64,000 nucleotides of DNA from Viridibacterium sediminicola (GCF_039631295.1 NZ_JBDIVE010000004.1:124001-188000); one strand, 5' to 3'; counted from the stretch's first letter, positions 1 through 7,888 are shown. The notes: a model not told the origin generated them from the sequence alone. Numbers and translations: made by a program.

Positions 1-358
1 CTGCGCTCTCTTCGGCTTCGACCGGCGCAGCAGGCGCGGCGGCGGCCGGCTTGTCGCTCTGGCGTCGTTCAGGCGTTGCGGCTTCGCTAGGTTTTTGAGC
101 GGATTTCGCTGATTTTCCGCCGAGTTCAAGCAAGATCTCGACAGGTTTGCCGAAGAACTCGGCACCCAGTTGTTCGATGCGGCTGAGGTAACGTTCGCGC
201 ACCCATTGCAGTACGAAGCGGTTGGGGGCGAGCAGGTTCACGTCACCATTGAGGCTGCTCTGGTTGGCCTCGAGTGCGCGAATCCAGGTGTTGAACTGCT
301 GTGGAGGCAGTTCCTGTTCGAGTCGCGCCAGGCAAGCGGTCCAGAATTCGTGGCTCAC
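1..358 (-). CDS. dnaA: Chromosomal replication initiator DnaA (N-terminal part, runs off the window)
   Basis: The first 119 residues of DnaA read off the minus strand. They include the domain I signature (FWTACLARLEQELPPQQFNTW) and the following region with VLQWVRERYL. A proline/alanine-rich linker (domain II) begins just before the window edge. The start is GTG at 356-358; no ATG fits the family N-terminus. DnaA binds DnaA boxes and opens oriC. The gene points away from rpmH across a putative origin, the classic dnaA-oriC-rpmH arrangement. The AAA+ and DNA-binding domains lie outside the window. Confidence 0.93.
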   Translation of the reverse strand, partial: MSHEFWTACLARLEQELPPQQFNTWIRALEANQSSLNGDVNLLAPNRFVLQWVRERYLSRIEQLGAEFFGKPVEILLELGGKSAKSAQKPSEAATPERRQSDKPAAAAPAAPVEAEESA

Positions 359-685
359 GTTGAATCGTTTTTCCGGTCAGTCAGCACTTTGGCTGACGCA
401 AAAAGCGGGAGTCGGCCAAAGCGATTTGGCCGGATGGAAATTGTCTCGGGGGTCTTGCCTGATCAGCTTTTGATCAGTGTGTCCAGGCGCGCTGTGAGGG
501 GCAGACATCGCATGCGGGCAGTACAGTGCAAGTACTGGGGCAGAGTGCTTCGCATACGCTGAAATTTCATCCCTGGAGCGCCTTTCGGACTTATTCCGCC
601 TGTGTTGGCAAGTTTGATCAAGCTGATCAGGGAGCCATTGCCAGCGGGTGTTATTGGAAGGCAATCTTACCCTGAAGACGAGGAA

Positions 686-694
686 TTATCCACA
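686..694 (+). promoter_or_regulatory. DnaA box (perfect TTATCCACA)
   Basis: TTATCCACA matches the strict DnaA-box consensus exactly. It lies in the dnaA-rpmH intergenic region about 45 bp upstream of the rpmH promoter, so it could serve origin firing and DnaA-dependent control of neighbouring transcription. Confidence 0.8.
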
Positions 695-736
695 GGCCGG
701 ACGGCACATGATGCTCATACCAGATCAAGCAATGTC

Positions 737-766
737 TTGACAAGACATCCTTAACACATTGATAAT
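737..766 (+). promoter_or_regulatory. Sigma-70 promoter of rpmH operon
   Basis: TTGACA at 737-742 is followed by TGATAA at 760-765 with 17-bp spacing (or GATAAT at 761-766 with 18). This is a near-consensus promoter 32 bp upstream of the rpmH start. It probably drives rpmH-rnpA-yidD and perhaps genes further down. Confidence 0.75.
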
Positions 767-797
767 CGCGGGTTTCCGTGCTAACCCGAGAATAATC

Positions 798-932
798 ATG
801 AAGCGTACCTATCAACCTTCCGTGGTCCGCCGCAAGCGCACCCATGGCTTCCTCGTTCGCCAGGCAACCCGTGGCGGCCGCAAGGTGATCGCAGCCCGTC
901 GCGCCAAGGGCCGTCATCGTCTGGCTGTCTAA
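798..932 (+). CDS. rpmH: 50S ribosomal protein L34
   Basis: A 44-residue, very basic protein with the full L34 signature (MKRTYQPS, KRTHGF, RAKGRHRL). It is a structural protein of the large ribosomal subunit that contacts 23S rRNA. Length and ends match the family exactly. The gene has a strong promoter immediately upstream and is followed after 36 bp by rnpA, the conserved order. Confidence 0.97.
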   Translation: MKRTYQPSVVRRKRTHGFLVRQATRGGRKVIAARRAKGRHRLAV

Positions 933-968
933 GTTCTGAGCTCGATTCGGTCCTCCGGCCTCGCCGGT

Positions 969-1373
969 GTGACTGATTTCAAGATGCGCGACATTCCCGG
1001 CAATTCTGCTCACGATCAGCTTGGCAACCGGCTTGGCAATCTAGGCTTTCCGCCGGAACGTCGCGTGCGAAAAACGGATGAGTATTCATCCGTTTTTGCT
1101 TTCCGGCGCAGCGTTCGCGGTCGGTTCTTCGTCTTGCATTATCGTCCGGTCGCCGGTCCGGCACGTCTGGGCCTCGTCGTGGCGCGCAAGCTGGCCCGTC
1201 ACGCGGTCACGCGCAACCTGCTCAAGCGGCTTGCGCGCGAACACTTTCGCCATATTCTTGACACTTTGCCGGGGCATGATCTGGCTTTGCGTCTGGCGCA
1301 GAAGACCGATGGCGCGACGCGCGCGGAATTGCGCGAAGACATCGTGTCGGTTTTTGCGAGGTTGCCGCGTTGA
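969..1373 (+). CDS. rnpA: Ribonuclease P protein component
   Basis: RnpA binds RNase P RNA and helps mature tRNA 5' ends. The protein shows the typical basic core: a VFAFRRSVRGRFF-like beta strand at about residues 41-53, then the family motif region RLGLVVARKLARHAVTRNLLKRLARE. The start is GTG at 969, with ATG at 984 as an alternative; no later start keeps the conserved FP..R..K segment. The stop overlaps the yidD start by four bases. A terminator-like perfect hairpin lies inside the coding sequence at 1070-1097. Confidence 0.93.
   Translation: MTDFKMRDIPGNSAHDQLGNRLGNLGFPPERRVRKTDEYSSVFAFRRSVRGRFFVLHYRPVAGPARLGLVVARKLARHAVTRNLLKRLAREHFRHILDTLPGHDLALRLAQKTDGATRAELREDIVSVFARLPR
1070..1097 (+). 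terminator. Terminator- or attenuator-like hairpin inside rnpA
   Basis: AAAAACGGATGA (1070-1081), the loop GTAT, and TCATCCGTTTTT (1086-1097) form a perfect 12-bp stem ending in five T residues, about 100 nt into rnpA. It codes for ordinary rnpA residues (RKTDEYSSVFA), so it is a dual-use sequence. It could terminate part of the rpmH transcripts, keeping RnpA low relative to L34. That function is inference. Confidence 0.45.
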
Positions 1374-1579
1374 AATCCCTGTTGCGCGTGCTGCTCAAGG
1401 CATATCAGTATTTCATCAGCCCCATGCTGGGGCGTCAGTGCCGCTTTCATCCGAGTTGTTCCAACTACGCGCTTGAGGCCATCGAACGTCATGGTGCCTT
1501 GCGGGGTGGCAGCTTGGCTGTGCGGCGCGTTTGTCGTTGCCACCCGTGGTCTGCGGGCGGCTATGATCCAGTTCCCTAG
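1370..1579 (+). CDS. yidD: Membrane protein insertion efficiency factor YidD
   Basis: A 69-residue protein with the YidD core: KAYQYFISPMLG, CRFHPSCSNYALEAI and the ending HPWSAGGYDPVP, including the three conserved cysteines. YidD is a small amphipathic membrane-associated protein that assists YidC-dependent insertion. The start is TTG overlapping the rnpA stop (translational coupling). yidC follows after 28 bp. Confidence 0.93.
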   Translation: MKSLLRVLLKAYQYFISPMLGRQCRFHPSCSNYALEAIERHGALRGGSLAVRRVCRCHPWSAGGYDPVP

Positions 1580-1607
1580 AACTCATTTTTTCCTGCGGTA
1601 AATCACC

Positions 1608-3275
1608 ATGCAGATGGATATCAAGAATGCTGTGCTCACCGTGATCTTCACGGCATCAGTTTTTGTGCTGTGGCAGAACTGGGAGATCTATAACAAGCCG
1701 GTCAAGCCGGCAACGGCAGTGGCGCAAAGCCAGCCGGTGGTGCCTGCCAGCGCTTCGGCAGCGGGTGCTGCGCCGGTGGCGACAGCTGTTGCGGCAGCGA
1801 CGCCGGCCGGTGTGGCGGCAGATTACAAGAACAGCCCGCGCGCGACGGTGACGACCGATCTGGTGAAGGCCGAGGTGTCGGCCCTGGGTGGCGACATCAT
1901 TGATCTGGAACTGCTCAAGCACAAGGCGACCGACGATACGAGCCAGAATTTCCGCATTCTGGATGAAGGCAAGACCCACATCTATGTGGCACGCAGCGGT
2001 CTGACCACTGAAGGTCTGCCCAACCACCGCAGCCTGTTCCAGCTCTCGGCACAGAATGTTGCGCTCAAGGACGGCGAAAACAGCGTTCAGCTGCGTTTGA
2101 CCGCGCCTGCCGTCAATGGTGTGACGGTGAGCAAGGTGCTGACTTTCCACCGTGGCAGCTACCTCATCGATGTCAGCTATGAAGTGTCGAACGCCGCAGC
2201 TATCCCGCTGAATACACAGGCTTATTTCGAGCTGGCGCGCGATGGCAAGCCGGCTGAACATACCGGCGGCGTGATTGGTGGTGTGTCGACCTATACCGGT
2301 CCGGCGCATTACACGGAAGAGAAGAAGTTCAAGAAAATCAGCTTTGAAGACATCGGCAAGAATAAGGACGACGCCAAGGAAGTCACGGCCAAGGACGGCT
2401 GGGTGGCGATGGTGCAGCACTATTTCGTGAGTGCTTATGTGCCCAAGGGTGATGTTGAACGTACTTTCTTTAACCGCAAGCTGGCCGATGATTTCTACGG
2501 TACGGGCGTCAAGGTGCCGCTGACGGTTGCTGCTGGCCAGACTGCCAAGCTCGACATGCCGCTGTATGTCGGCCCGCAAGAGCAGAAGAAGCTCAAGGAA
2601 ATTGCGCCGGGTCTGGATCTGGTGGTCGATTACGGTTGGGTGACGATGATCGCGGTGCCGCTGTTCTGGCTGCTGTCCTTCATCCACAGTGTGGTCGGTA
2701 ACTGGGGTTGGGCGATCATCCTGCTGACGGTGCTGATCAAGGCGGTGTTCTTCCCGCTGTCGGCAGCTTCGTACCGCTCGATGGCCAAGATGAAGACCTT
2801 GATGCCGAAGATGAAGGCGCTGCAGGAGCGTTACGCGACTGACAAGATGAAGCTGAATCAGGAAATGATGCAGCTTTACAAGAACGAGAAGGTCAATCCC
2901 ATGGGCGGCTGTCTGCCGATCCTGGTGCAGATTCCGGTGTTCATGGCTTTGTACTGGACCCTGCTGGGCGCTGTCGAAATGCGTCAGGCACCGTGGCTGG
3001 GCTGGATTCATGATCTCTCGGCGATGGACCCGTTCTTCGTGTTGCCGGTGCTGATGGCGATCAGCATGTTCGTGCAAACCAAGCTCAACCCGACACCGCC
3101 GGATCCCATGCAAGCCAAGGTGATGCTGGCGATGCCGCTGATCTTCGGTGTGATGTTCCTGTGGATGCCTTCGGGTCTGGTGCTGTACTGGGTGGTGAAT
3201 AACGTGCTGTCTATCGCGCAGCAGTGGTACATCACACGTTCTATTGAAGGTGCCAGCGCGGGTGTCAGCAAATAA
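1608..3275 (+). CDS. yidC: Membrane protein insertase YidC
   Basis: A 555-residue inner-membrane insertase/chaperone working with and without SecYEG. It has an N-terminal transmembrane anchor (about residues 7-25), an alanine-rich linker, a large periplasmic beta-sandwich domain, then the conserved C-terminal five-helix core. Core signatures include WAIILLTVLIKAVFFPLS, the hairpin MKALQERY, and PMGGCLPILVQIPVFMALYW. Length is standard for Gram-negative YidC. It could start at ATG 1608 or ATG 1614. It lies in the conserved rpmH-rnpA-yidD-yidC-mnmE string. Confidence 0.97.
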   Translation: MQMDIKNAVLTVIFTASVFVLWQNWEIYNKPVKPATAVAQSQPVVPASASAAGAAPVATAVAAATPAGVAADYKNSPRATVTTDLVKAEVSALGGDIIDLELLKHKATDDTSQNFRILDEGKTHIYVARSGLTTEGLPNHRSLFQLSAQNVALKDGENSVQLRLTAPAVNGVTVSKVLTFHRGSYLIDVSYEVSNAAAIPLNTQAYFELARDGKPAEHTGGVIGGVSTYTGPAHYTEEKKFKKISFEDIGKNKDDAKEVTAKDGWVAMVQHYFVSAYVPKGDVERTFFNRKLADDFYGTGVKVPLTVAAGQTAKLDMPLYVGPQEQKKLKEIAPGLDLVVDYGWVTMIAVPLFWLLSFIHSVVGNWGWAIILLTVLIKAVFFPLSAASYRSMAKMKTLMPKMKALQERYATDKMKLNQEMMQLYKNEKVNPMGGCLPILVQIPVFMALYWTLLGAVEMRQAPWLGWIHDLSAMDPFFVLPVLMAISMFVQTKLNPTPPDPMQAKVMLAMPLIFGVMFLWMPSGLVLYWVVNNVLSIAQQWYITRSIEGASAGVSK

Positions 3276-4611
3276 AACCATAGCCGCCATTGCCACACCG
3301 CCCGGTCGCGGTGGTGTTGGCGTGGTGCGCATTTCCGGTCAGGATCTGGCGGAGTTTGCCCGCCGCCTGACCGCAGCCCAAGCCCCGAAGCCCCGCGTTG
3401 CGAGTTTGCGCCGTTTCCTCGATGAGGACGGCAGCGTGCTCGACGAGGGGCTTCTTCTTTTGTTCTCCGCGCCGCATTCCTACACCGGCGAAGATGTACT
3501 GGAGCTGCAGGCGCACGGCGGCCCGGTGGTGATGCAGATGCTGCTTGCGCGCTGCATTGCGCTGGGGGCCACGCTTGCCGAACCGGGCGAATTCACGCGG
3601 CGCGCCTTCCTCAACGGCAAGCTGGATCTGGCCCAGGCCGAGGGCGTGATCGATCTGATCGACGCCAGCACGCAAGCTGCTGCGCGCTCGGCACAACGTT
3701 CCTTGTCCGGTCAGTTTTCGCAAGCCGTGAATGCCTGGCGCGACAAGCTGGTGGACCTGCGCATGCTGGTCGAAGCGACGCTGGATTTCCCCGAAGAGGA
3801 CATCGACTTCTTGCAGGCGGCGAAAGCCTTCGAGCGTCTGGCTTTGCTCGAATCCGAGCTATCGGCTTTGCTGGCGCGTGCGCAGCAGGGGAGTTTGTTG
3901 CGCAGTGGTTTGCATGTGGTGCTGGTCGGGCAACCCAATGTGGGCAAGAGCAGCTTGCTCAATCGCCTTACCGGTGAGGACCGCGCCATCGTCACCGATC
4001 AGGCGGGGACTACGCGCGACGTGCTGCGTGAGCTGATCCATATCGAAGGCATTCCGCTGCACATCATTGATACTGCGGGTTTGCGTGACACCGATAACGA
4101 GGTCGAGCAGATTGGTATTTCGCGCTCCTGGGCTGAGATTGGCAAGGCGGATCTGATCTTGCGCCTGGTTGATGCGCGCACCGGGATTAGCGCCGCCGAC
4201 CATGAAATCGATGCGCGCCTGCCACAGGGCGTGCCGGTGGTGTGGGCCTTCAACAAGTGTGATCTCTTGCAAGCGCCGATTGCTTACCAGGCTTTGCCGA
4301 ACGAATCGCTGATTGCCTTGTCTGCCAAGACAGGTGAGGGCATTGATGTTTTGCGTTCAGCTTTGCTGAAGATTGCGGGTTGGGAAGGTCGTGGCGAGGA
4401 TGTGATTCTTGCGCGTGAGCGGCACCTCGTTGCATTGAGAACAGCGCTGGAACATGTGCGCTGGGCGATTGAGCAAGCGCGTCAGCAGCAACTCGATTTG
4501 CTTGCTGAGGAACTGCGGCTGGCGCAGGAAGCGGTGAATACGATCACCGGCGAGTTTGGTGCCGATGATTTGTTGGGTGTGATTTTTTCGCGGTTCTGCA
4601 TAGGTAAATAG
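3262..4611 (+). CDS. mnmE: tRNA uridine-5-carboxymethylaminomethyl modification GTPase MnmE
   Basis: MnmE works with MnmG to modify U34 of certain tRNAs. The N-terminal formyl-THF-binding domain starts with TIAAIATPPGRGGVGVVRISG. An embedded Ras-like G domain carries GQPNVGKSSLLN, TTRD, DTAGLRDT and NKCD. The C-terminus ends FCIGK with the conserved cysteine. I chose GTG 3262 because homologues begin a few residues before TIAAIATPPG. TTG 3244 or GTG 3250 would extend the overlap with yidC. The partner gene mnmG is at 19 kb. Confidence 0.94.
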   Translation: MSANKTIAAIATPPGRGGVGVVRISGQDLAEFARRLTAAQAPKPRVASLRRFLDEDGSVLDEGLLLLFSAPHSYTGEDVLELQAHGGPVVMQMLLARCIALGATLAEPGEFTRRAFLNGKLDLAQAEGVIDLIDASTQAAARSAQRSLSGQFSQAVNAWRDKLVDLRMLVEATLDFPEEDIDFLQAAKAFERLALLESELSALLARAQQGSLLRSGLHVVLVGQPNVGKSSLLNRLTGEDRAIVTDQAGTTRDVLRELIHIEGIPLHIIDTAGLRDTDNEVEQIGISRSWAEIGKADLILRLVDARTGISAADHEIDARLPQGVPVVWAFNKCDLLQAPIAYQALPNESLIALSAKTGEGIDVLRSALLKIAGWEGRGEDVILARERHLVALRTALEHVRWAIEQARQQQLDLLAEELRLAQEAVNTITGEFGADDLLGVIFSRFCIGK

Positions 4612-4613
4612 GT

Positions 4614-4970
4614 ATGGCAGATTTTGAGCATCACAGTGGTACGGCGTCGAATATATCGCTGGAGATTGAGCGCAAGCTGATTGCACTCGGTTTGGATTGG
4701 CAAGACTCTGCAGCGATGCGCTCGTTGGCGGAAGAGGCATTGGGCACAGAGGGTCATGCTGGCTTTGCAGGTTTGCATAGCGCTGCGCCTGAAGATCTTG
4801 CGCGGATGCAGTTGTTCGGTCTGATCGGTCTGATGTTGCGTACGATGGAAGAGAGCGCCGTGAGTGGTCAGGAGATTCACGGCGGCGACGCCTGGAAATC
4901 TCTCGCCAAGGCTTTGTGGGCAGTGAAAGAAGCAGGTGGAACAGCTGAGCGTGTTTCACGTGAAACATGA
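4614..4970 (+). CDS. Unrecognised small protein with a parS site in its 3' end
   Basis: A predicted acidic, helix-rich protein of 118 residues that I do not recognise; no signal peptide or membrane segment is evident. It begins 2 bp after the mnmE stop and its stop overlaps the next ATG, so it is probably co-transcribed with mnmE. Its last codons (VSRET) are made of a parS centromere site, so the C-terminus is constrained by DNA function. Codon use looks like that of its neighbours. Confidence 0.6.
   Translation: MADFEHHSGTASNISLEIERKLIALGLDWQDSAAMRSLAEEALGTEGHAGFAGLHSAAPEDLARMQLFGLIGLMLRTMEESAVSGQEIHGGDAWKSLAKALWAVKEAGGTAERVSRET
4952..4967. other. parS: parS centromere site 1
   Basis: TGTTTCACGTGAAACA is a perfect 16-bp palindrome identical to the canonical chromosomal parS bound by ParB. 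It overlaps the 3' end of the upstream gene and the ATG of the following TSUP gene (4967). ParB and ParA are encoded about 20 kb away at 23.8-26.0 kb. Confidence 0.95.
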
Positions 4971-5731
4971 GTTTAGAGCTTGTTGTACTCGGGACTGGCG
5001 CCTTTGCAGCAGGTCTGATTGATGCGGTGGTGGGTGGCGGGGGCTTGATTCAGATTCCCTTGTTGCTCGCGACTTTTCCCACAACGCCTATTGCAGTGCT
5101 GTTCGGTACGAACAAGCTGGCGAGTATTGTCGGTACAGGTGGCGCAGCGATTCATTACGCTCGCAGCCTGGATATACCCAAACACATTGCTTTGCCGGCG
5201 ACGCTCGCTGCCTTACCCGGTGCAGCGCTGGGTGCGATGGCGGTGTCACTTCTGCCACCGTCCAGTGTGCGACCGCTGGTGTTTGTGCTCTTGCTGCTGG
5301 TGGGCTTGTACACCTTTTTCAAGCCGGACTTTGGCCGACTTGAAGGTCATGGACGTATCCAGCACAAGCTGCCTTGGTACTCGGCCTTGCTGGGTTTGAC
5401 GCTTGGTTTTTACGACGGCTTCTTCGGTCCGGGCACTGGCAGCTTCCTGATCTTCGGTTTTGTAGCGCTGTTTGGTCTTGATATGTTGCACGCCTCAGCG
5501 AGTTCGAAGTTCGTGAATCTCGCCACCAATTTCGCAGCACTGTGCTACTTCGCCTACCAAGGTAGCGTGATGTGGAAGGTGGGCTTGGTGATGGCGGTCT
5601 GCAATCTGCTCGGTGGACAAGTTGGCGCACGGTTGTCCTTGCGCCATGGTAGTCGCTTCGTACGTCTGATGTTGTTGGTCATCGTTAGCATCTTGCTGTG
5701 CAAGCTTGGTTGGGACTTGTTCAGCAAATAG
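4967..5731 (+). CDS. TSUP (TauE/SafE) family membrane transporter
   Basis: A 254-residue polytopic protein with the two TSUP repeats: GLIDAVVGGGGLIQIPLL in the first half and GFYDGFFGPGTGSFLIFGFV in the second. About eight transmembrane segments are predicted by eye. The family exports or imports sulfur-containing or organic anions (sulfite, sulfoacetate, taurine); this member's substrate cannot be read from sequence. Its start codon lies in parS site 1 and parS site 2 follows 18 bp after its stop. A distant paralogue lies at 63.2 kb. Confidence 0.85.
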   Translation: MSLELVVLGTGAFAAGLIDAVVGGGGLIQIPLLLATFPTTPIAVLFGTNKLASIVGTGGAAIHYARSLDIPKHIALPATLAALPGAALGAMAVSLLPPSSVRPLVFVLLLLVGLYTFFKPDFGRLEGHGRIQHKLPWYSALLGLTLGFYDGFFGPGTGSFLIFGFVALFGLDMLHASASSKFVNLATNFAALCYFAYQGSVMWKVGLVMAVCNLLGGQVGARLSLRHGSRFVRLMLLVIVSILLCKLGWDLFSK

Positions 5732-5748
5732 CTTGAACAAGTGATCGA

Positions 5749-5764
5749 TGTTTCACGTGGAACA
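5749..5764. other. parS: parS centromere site 2
   Basis: TGTTTCACGTGGAACA matches the well-known parS variant with one asymmetric base. It lies between the TSUP stop (5731) and the start of the dehydrogenase gene (5786), 797 bp from parS site 1. Confidence 0.93.
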
Positions 5765-5785
5765 GAGAGAAGCAGGGGGCAGGAC

Positions 5786-6952
5786 ATGAAAGTTCGGTTT
5801 TCGTTGTTGTCAGCACTGATGCTTCTCCTGCTTCCTTCGGTTCAGGCACAGAGCTTGAACCCGGTGGCGAATGCCGCTAATGCCTTGCCCTGCAATAGCG
5901 GGCCGATGCTGAGCACGCCCGGCAAGATCTCGCTGAAGACATTTGCCAGCGGCTTGGTCAATCCGTGGGCCCTGGTCTTTTTGCCCGATGGACGCATGCT
6001 GGTCACGGAACGGCCCGGACGCATGCGTATTGTTTCGGCCAATGGTGTTCTGTCGGCAGCGATCACGGGTGTGCCGGCAGTTTATGCACGGGGCCAGGGT
6101 GGTTTGCTGGATGTAGTGCTGGACCCGGACTATTCTGCCAATCAGCGCATTTTCTTCAGCTATGCCGAACGGAGCGCTGAAGGCGTAGGAACTGCAGTGG
6201 CGACAGCTGTACTCGATGCCGCAGCGCTGGCGCTCCGTGATGTTCGCGTGATCTATCGCCAGACACCTAAGCTCAGCGGCGATGGGCACTTTGGTTCGCG
6301 TCTGGTCTTTGCGCGCGATGGCAAACTCTTCGTCTCACTGGGCGAGCGCCAGCGCTTCAGCCCGGCGCAAGATCCGTTGCAGTCGCTGGGCAAGATCCTG
6401 CGTCTGAATCCCGATGGCAGCGCAGCTGCTGACAACCCCTTTGTCGGCAAGTCGGGCTACCTGCCGGAAATCTGGAGCTATGGTCATCGCAATCCGCAGG
6501 GCATGACGCGTCATCCGCAGAGCGGGCAGATGTGGACCGCCGAACATGGCGCCATGGGCGGTGATGAGATCAATACACCCGAGGCGGGCAAGAACTACGG
6601 CTGGCCGGTAATCAGCTACGGCCTGAACTACGACGGTTCAAAAATCGGTGAGGGCAGGGCCAAGGCCGGCATGGAGCAACCACGCTGCTACTGGGATCCT
6701 TCGATTGCGCCCGGCAATCTGGTCTTCTACACCGGCAACAAGCTGCCGGCCTGGTCGGGCAATCTGTTTGTCGCGGCACTCAAGGATAAGGCGCTCTATC
6801 GGCTGATTCTCAGCGATACGCGCATCAGCGGCTGGGAGCGCTTCGATATCGGCCAGCGCGTGCGCGATGTGCGCGTCGGCCCGGATGGCTGGCTCTATCT
6901 GCTGACCGATGAGAGCGAGGGGCAGATCCTCAAGCTGAGCGTCCAGCCCTGA
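5786..6952 (+). CDS. PQQ-dependent sugar (aldose/sorbosone-type) dehydrogenase, periplasmic
   Basis: A 388-residue six-bladed beta-propeller of the soluble glucose/sorbosone dehydrogenase family. A signal peptide (FSLLSALMLLLLPSVQAQ) is followed by family motifs: NPWALVFLPDGRMLVTERPG, FARDGKLFVSLGER, EIWSYGHRNPQGM, WTAEHGAMGGDEIN and GKNYGWPVISYG. It probably oxidises aldoses in the periplasm with PQQ. I chose ATG 5786 because it has an AGGA-type ribosome site and begins directly with the signal peptide. The in-frame GTG at 5741 would translate through parS. Confidence 0.85.
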   Translation: MKVRFSLLSALMLLLLPSVQAQSLNPVANAANALPCNSGPMLSTPGKISLKTFASGLVNPWALVFLPDGRMLVTERPGRMRIVSANGVLSAAITGVPAVYARGQGGLLDVVLDPDYSANQRIFFSYAERSAEGVGTAVATAVLDAAALALRDVRVIYRQTPKLSGDGHFGSRLVFARDGKLFVSLGERQRFSPAQDPLQSLGKILRLNPDGSAAADNPFVGKSGYLPEIWSYGHRNPQGMTRHPQSGQMWTAEHGAMGGDEINTPEAGKNYGWPVISYGLNYDGSKIGEGRAKAGMEQPRCYWDPSIAPGNLVFYTGNKLPAWSGNLFVAALKDKALYRLILSDTRISGWERFDIGQRVRDVRVGPDGWLYLLTDESEGQILKLSVQP

Positions 6953-6979
6953 TCTCAGGGCCGGCGCTGCAAGCTGCGC

Positions 6980-7789
6980 TCAATCCTGCGCCAGATTCTC
7001 GTGATGCCCGGCGGCGCCCAGCTTCCAGTAGGCCGCCGCCTTGACCTGGTGCTTGGCGAGCCCGAGCTGATTGATCAGCACCTCGCGCACGGCGATGATG
7101 CCGGCCGATTCGCCGGCTGCCCAGGCAAAACCTTCACCCGCCGGCAATTGCAAGGCACTCACCGCTGCCGGCAGCTGGCTGGTGCCATCACGCAGCAGCC
7201 ATTGCACCTGCAGATCGGCCTCACTGTTCAAACTGCGCTGGTCGCGCGGATCGCTGGTTTCGGCAATCACGATGGCCCGTGTGCTGGCGGGCAGCTCTTC
7301 GAGGCGACGTGAGATGGCGGGCAGGGCGCTTTCGTCGCCGACCAGCAGGTGCCAGTCGTAATTCACGGGGATCAGGGTCGAACCACGCGGACCGCCGATG
7401 GCCACTTGCTGGCCGACTTGCGCCTGTGCCGCCCAGCTTGCTGCAGGGCCATCGCCGTGCAGCGCGAATTCGATACTCAAGACGCCGCGTTGCGCATCGA
7501 AACGGCGCGGCGTGTAGTCGCGCATCAGCGGACGTGGTGCGCCCTCGGGAAAACTCACGCCATTCGGCCCCAGGATCGGCAACACCAGTTCGCTCTCGGG
7601 CGTGGCCGGCAGCATCAGCTTGATGTGGTCGTCAAAAGACGGGCTGGCGAAATCCTGCAGGTCCTCGCCACTGAAGTGGATGCACAGGCTGTGCGGGCTG
7701 ATCTGTTCGACGCTGAGCACGCTCACGCGGCGCAGCTTGGGTGCCTGGCGCAGGCGTTGCGGGCGGCGTGAGGAATCGGGCTGGTTCAT
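6980..7789 (-). CDS. Siderophore-interacting protein (ViuB/SIP family FAD-binding reductase)
   Basis: A flavoprotein expected to reduce ferric siderophores in the cytoplasm. The N-terminal FAD domain has the RDYTPRRF motif; the C-terminal SIP domain has LLVGDESALPAISRRLEELP and ends with FAWAAGESAGIIAVREVL and AAYWKLGAAGHHE, all diagnostic. ATG 7789 is preceded by an AGGAGAA ribosome site. The gene is divergent from a MarR regulator and shares two palindromic operators with it, so its expression is probably MarR-controlled. No siderophore receptor gene is nearby. Confidence 0.88.
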   Translation of the reverse strand: MNQPDSSRRPQRLRQAPKLRRVSVLSVEQISPHSLCIHFSGEDLQDFASPSFDDHIKLMLPATPESELVLPILGPNGVSFPEGAPRPLMRDYTPRRFDAQRGVLSIEFALHGDGPAASWAAQAQVGQQVAIGGPRGSTLIPVNYDWHLLVGDESALPAISRRLEELPASTRAIVIAETSDPRDQRSLNSEADLQVQWLLRDGTSQLPAAVSALQLPAGEGFAWAAGESAGIIAVREVLINQLGLAKHQVKAAAYWKLGAAGHHENLAQD

Positions 7790-7819
7790 GGTGTTTCTCC
7801 TGGCGCGAGGGCGCAGATA

Positions 7820-7834
7820 GTTGATACAATCAAC
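7820..7834. promoter_or_regulatory. MarR-type operator 1 (SIP side)
   Basis: GTTGATACAATCAAC is a perfect inverted repeat (GTTGAT-N3-ATCAAC), preceded by ATA. It lies 31 bp upstream of the siderophore-interacting protein start. A second copy is centred 32 bp away, about three helical turns, on the same face of the DNA. Confidence 0.7.
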
Positions 7835-7851
7835 CAATACTGGAACAACAA

Positions 7852-7866
7852 GTTGATATTGTCAAC
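7852..7866. promoter_or_regulatory. MarR-type operator 2 (regulator side)
   Basis: GTTGATATTGTCAAC is an inverted repeat related to operator 1; on the minus strand it also carries the preceding ATA. It lies 23 bp before the preferred MarR start at 7889. The arrangement suggests autoregulation plus control of the divergent gene. Confidence 0.7.
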
Positions 7867-7888
7867 TATATTCAAGCTAGCCTGCGCC

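Larger units (their letters stand above)
359..797. other. oriC: Putative chromosomal origin region (oriC) between dnaA and rpmH
   Basis: This 439-bp gene-free stretch separates the divergent dnaA and rpmH genes, the usual place for oriC. It has one perfect DnaA box (686-694), an AT-richer segment before rpmH, and four TGATCA sites (460-465, 471-476, 615-620, 624-629) arranged as two pairs in inverted orientation. Only one consensus box is visible, so weaker boxes or a bipartite origin reaching into dnaA are possible. The origin role is inferred from position and the box. Confidence 0.5.

Noticed and set aside
1656..3332. 558-codon open frame antisense to yidC
   Set aside because: It lies fully opposite a clear yidC gene, shows His/Arg-rich shadow translation and no family motifs; a product of GC-rich codon bias.
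5741..5785. Upstream GTG extension of the dehydrogenase
   Set aside because: It would translate through parS site 2 and place the signal peptide internally; ATG 5786 has a good ribosome site.
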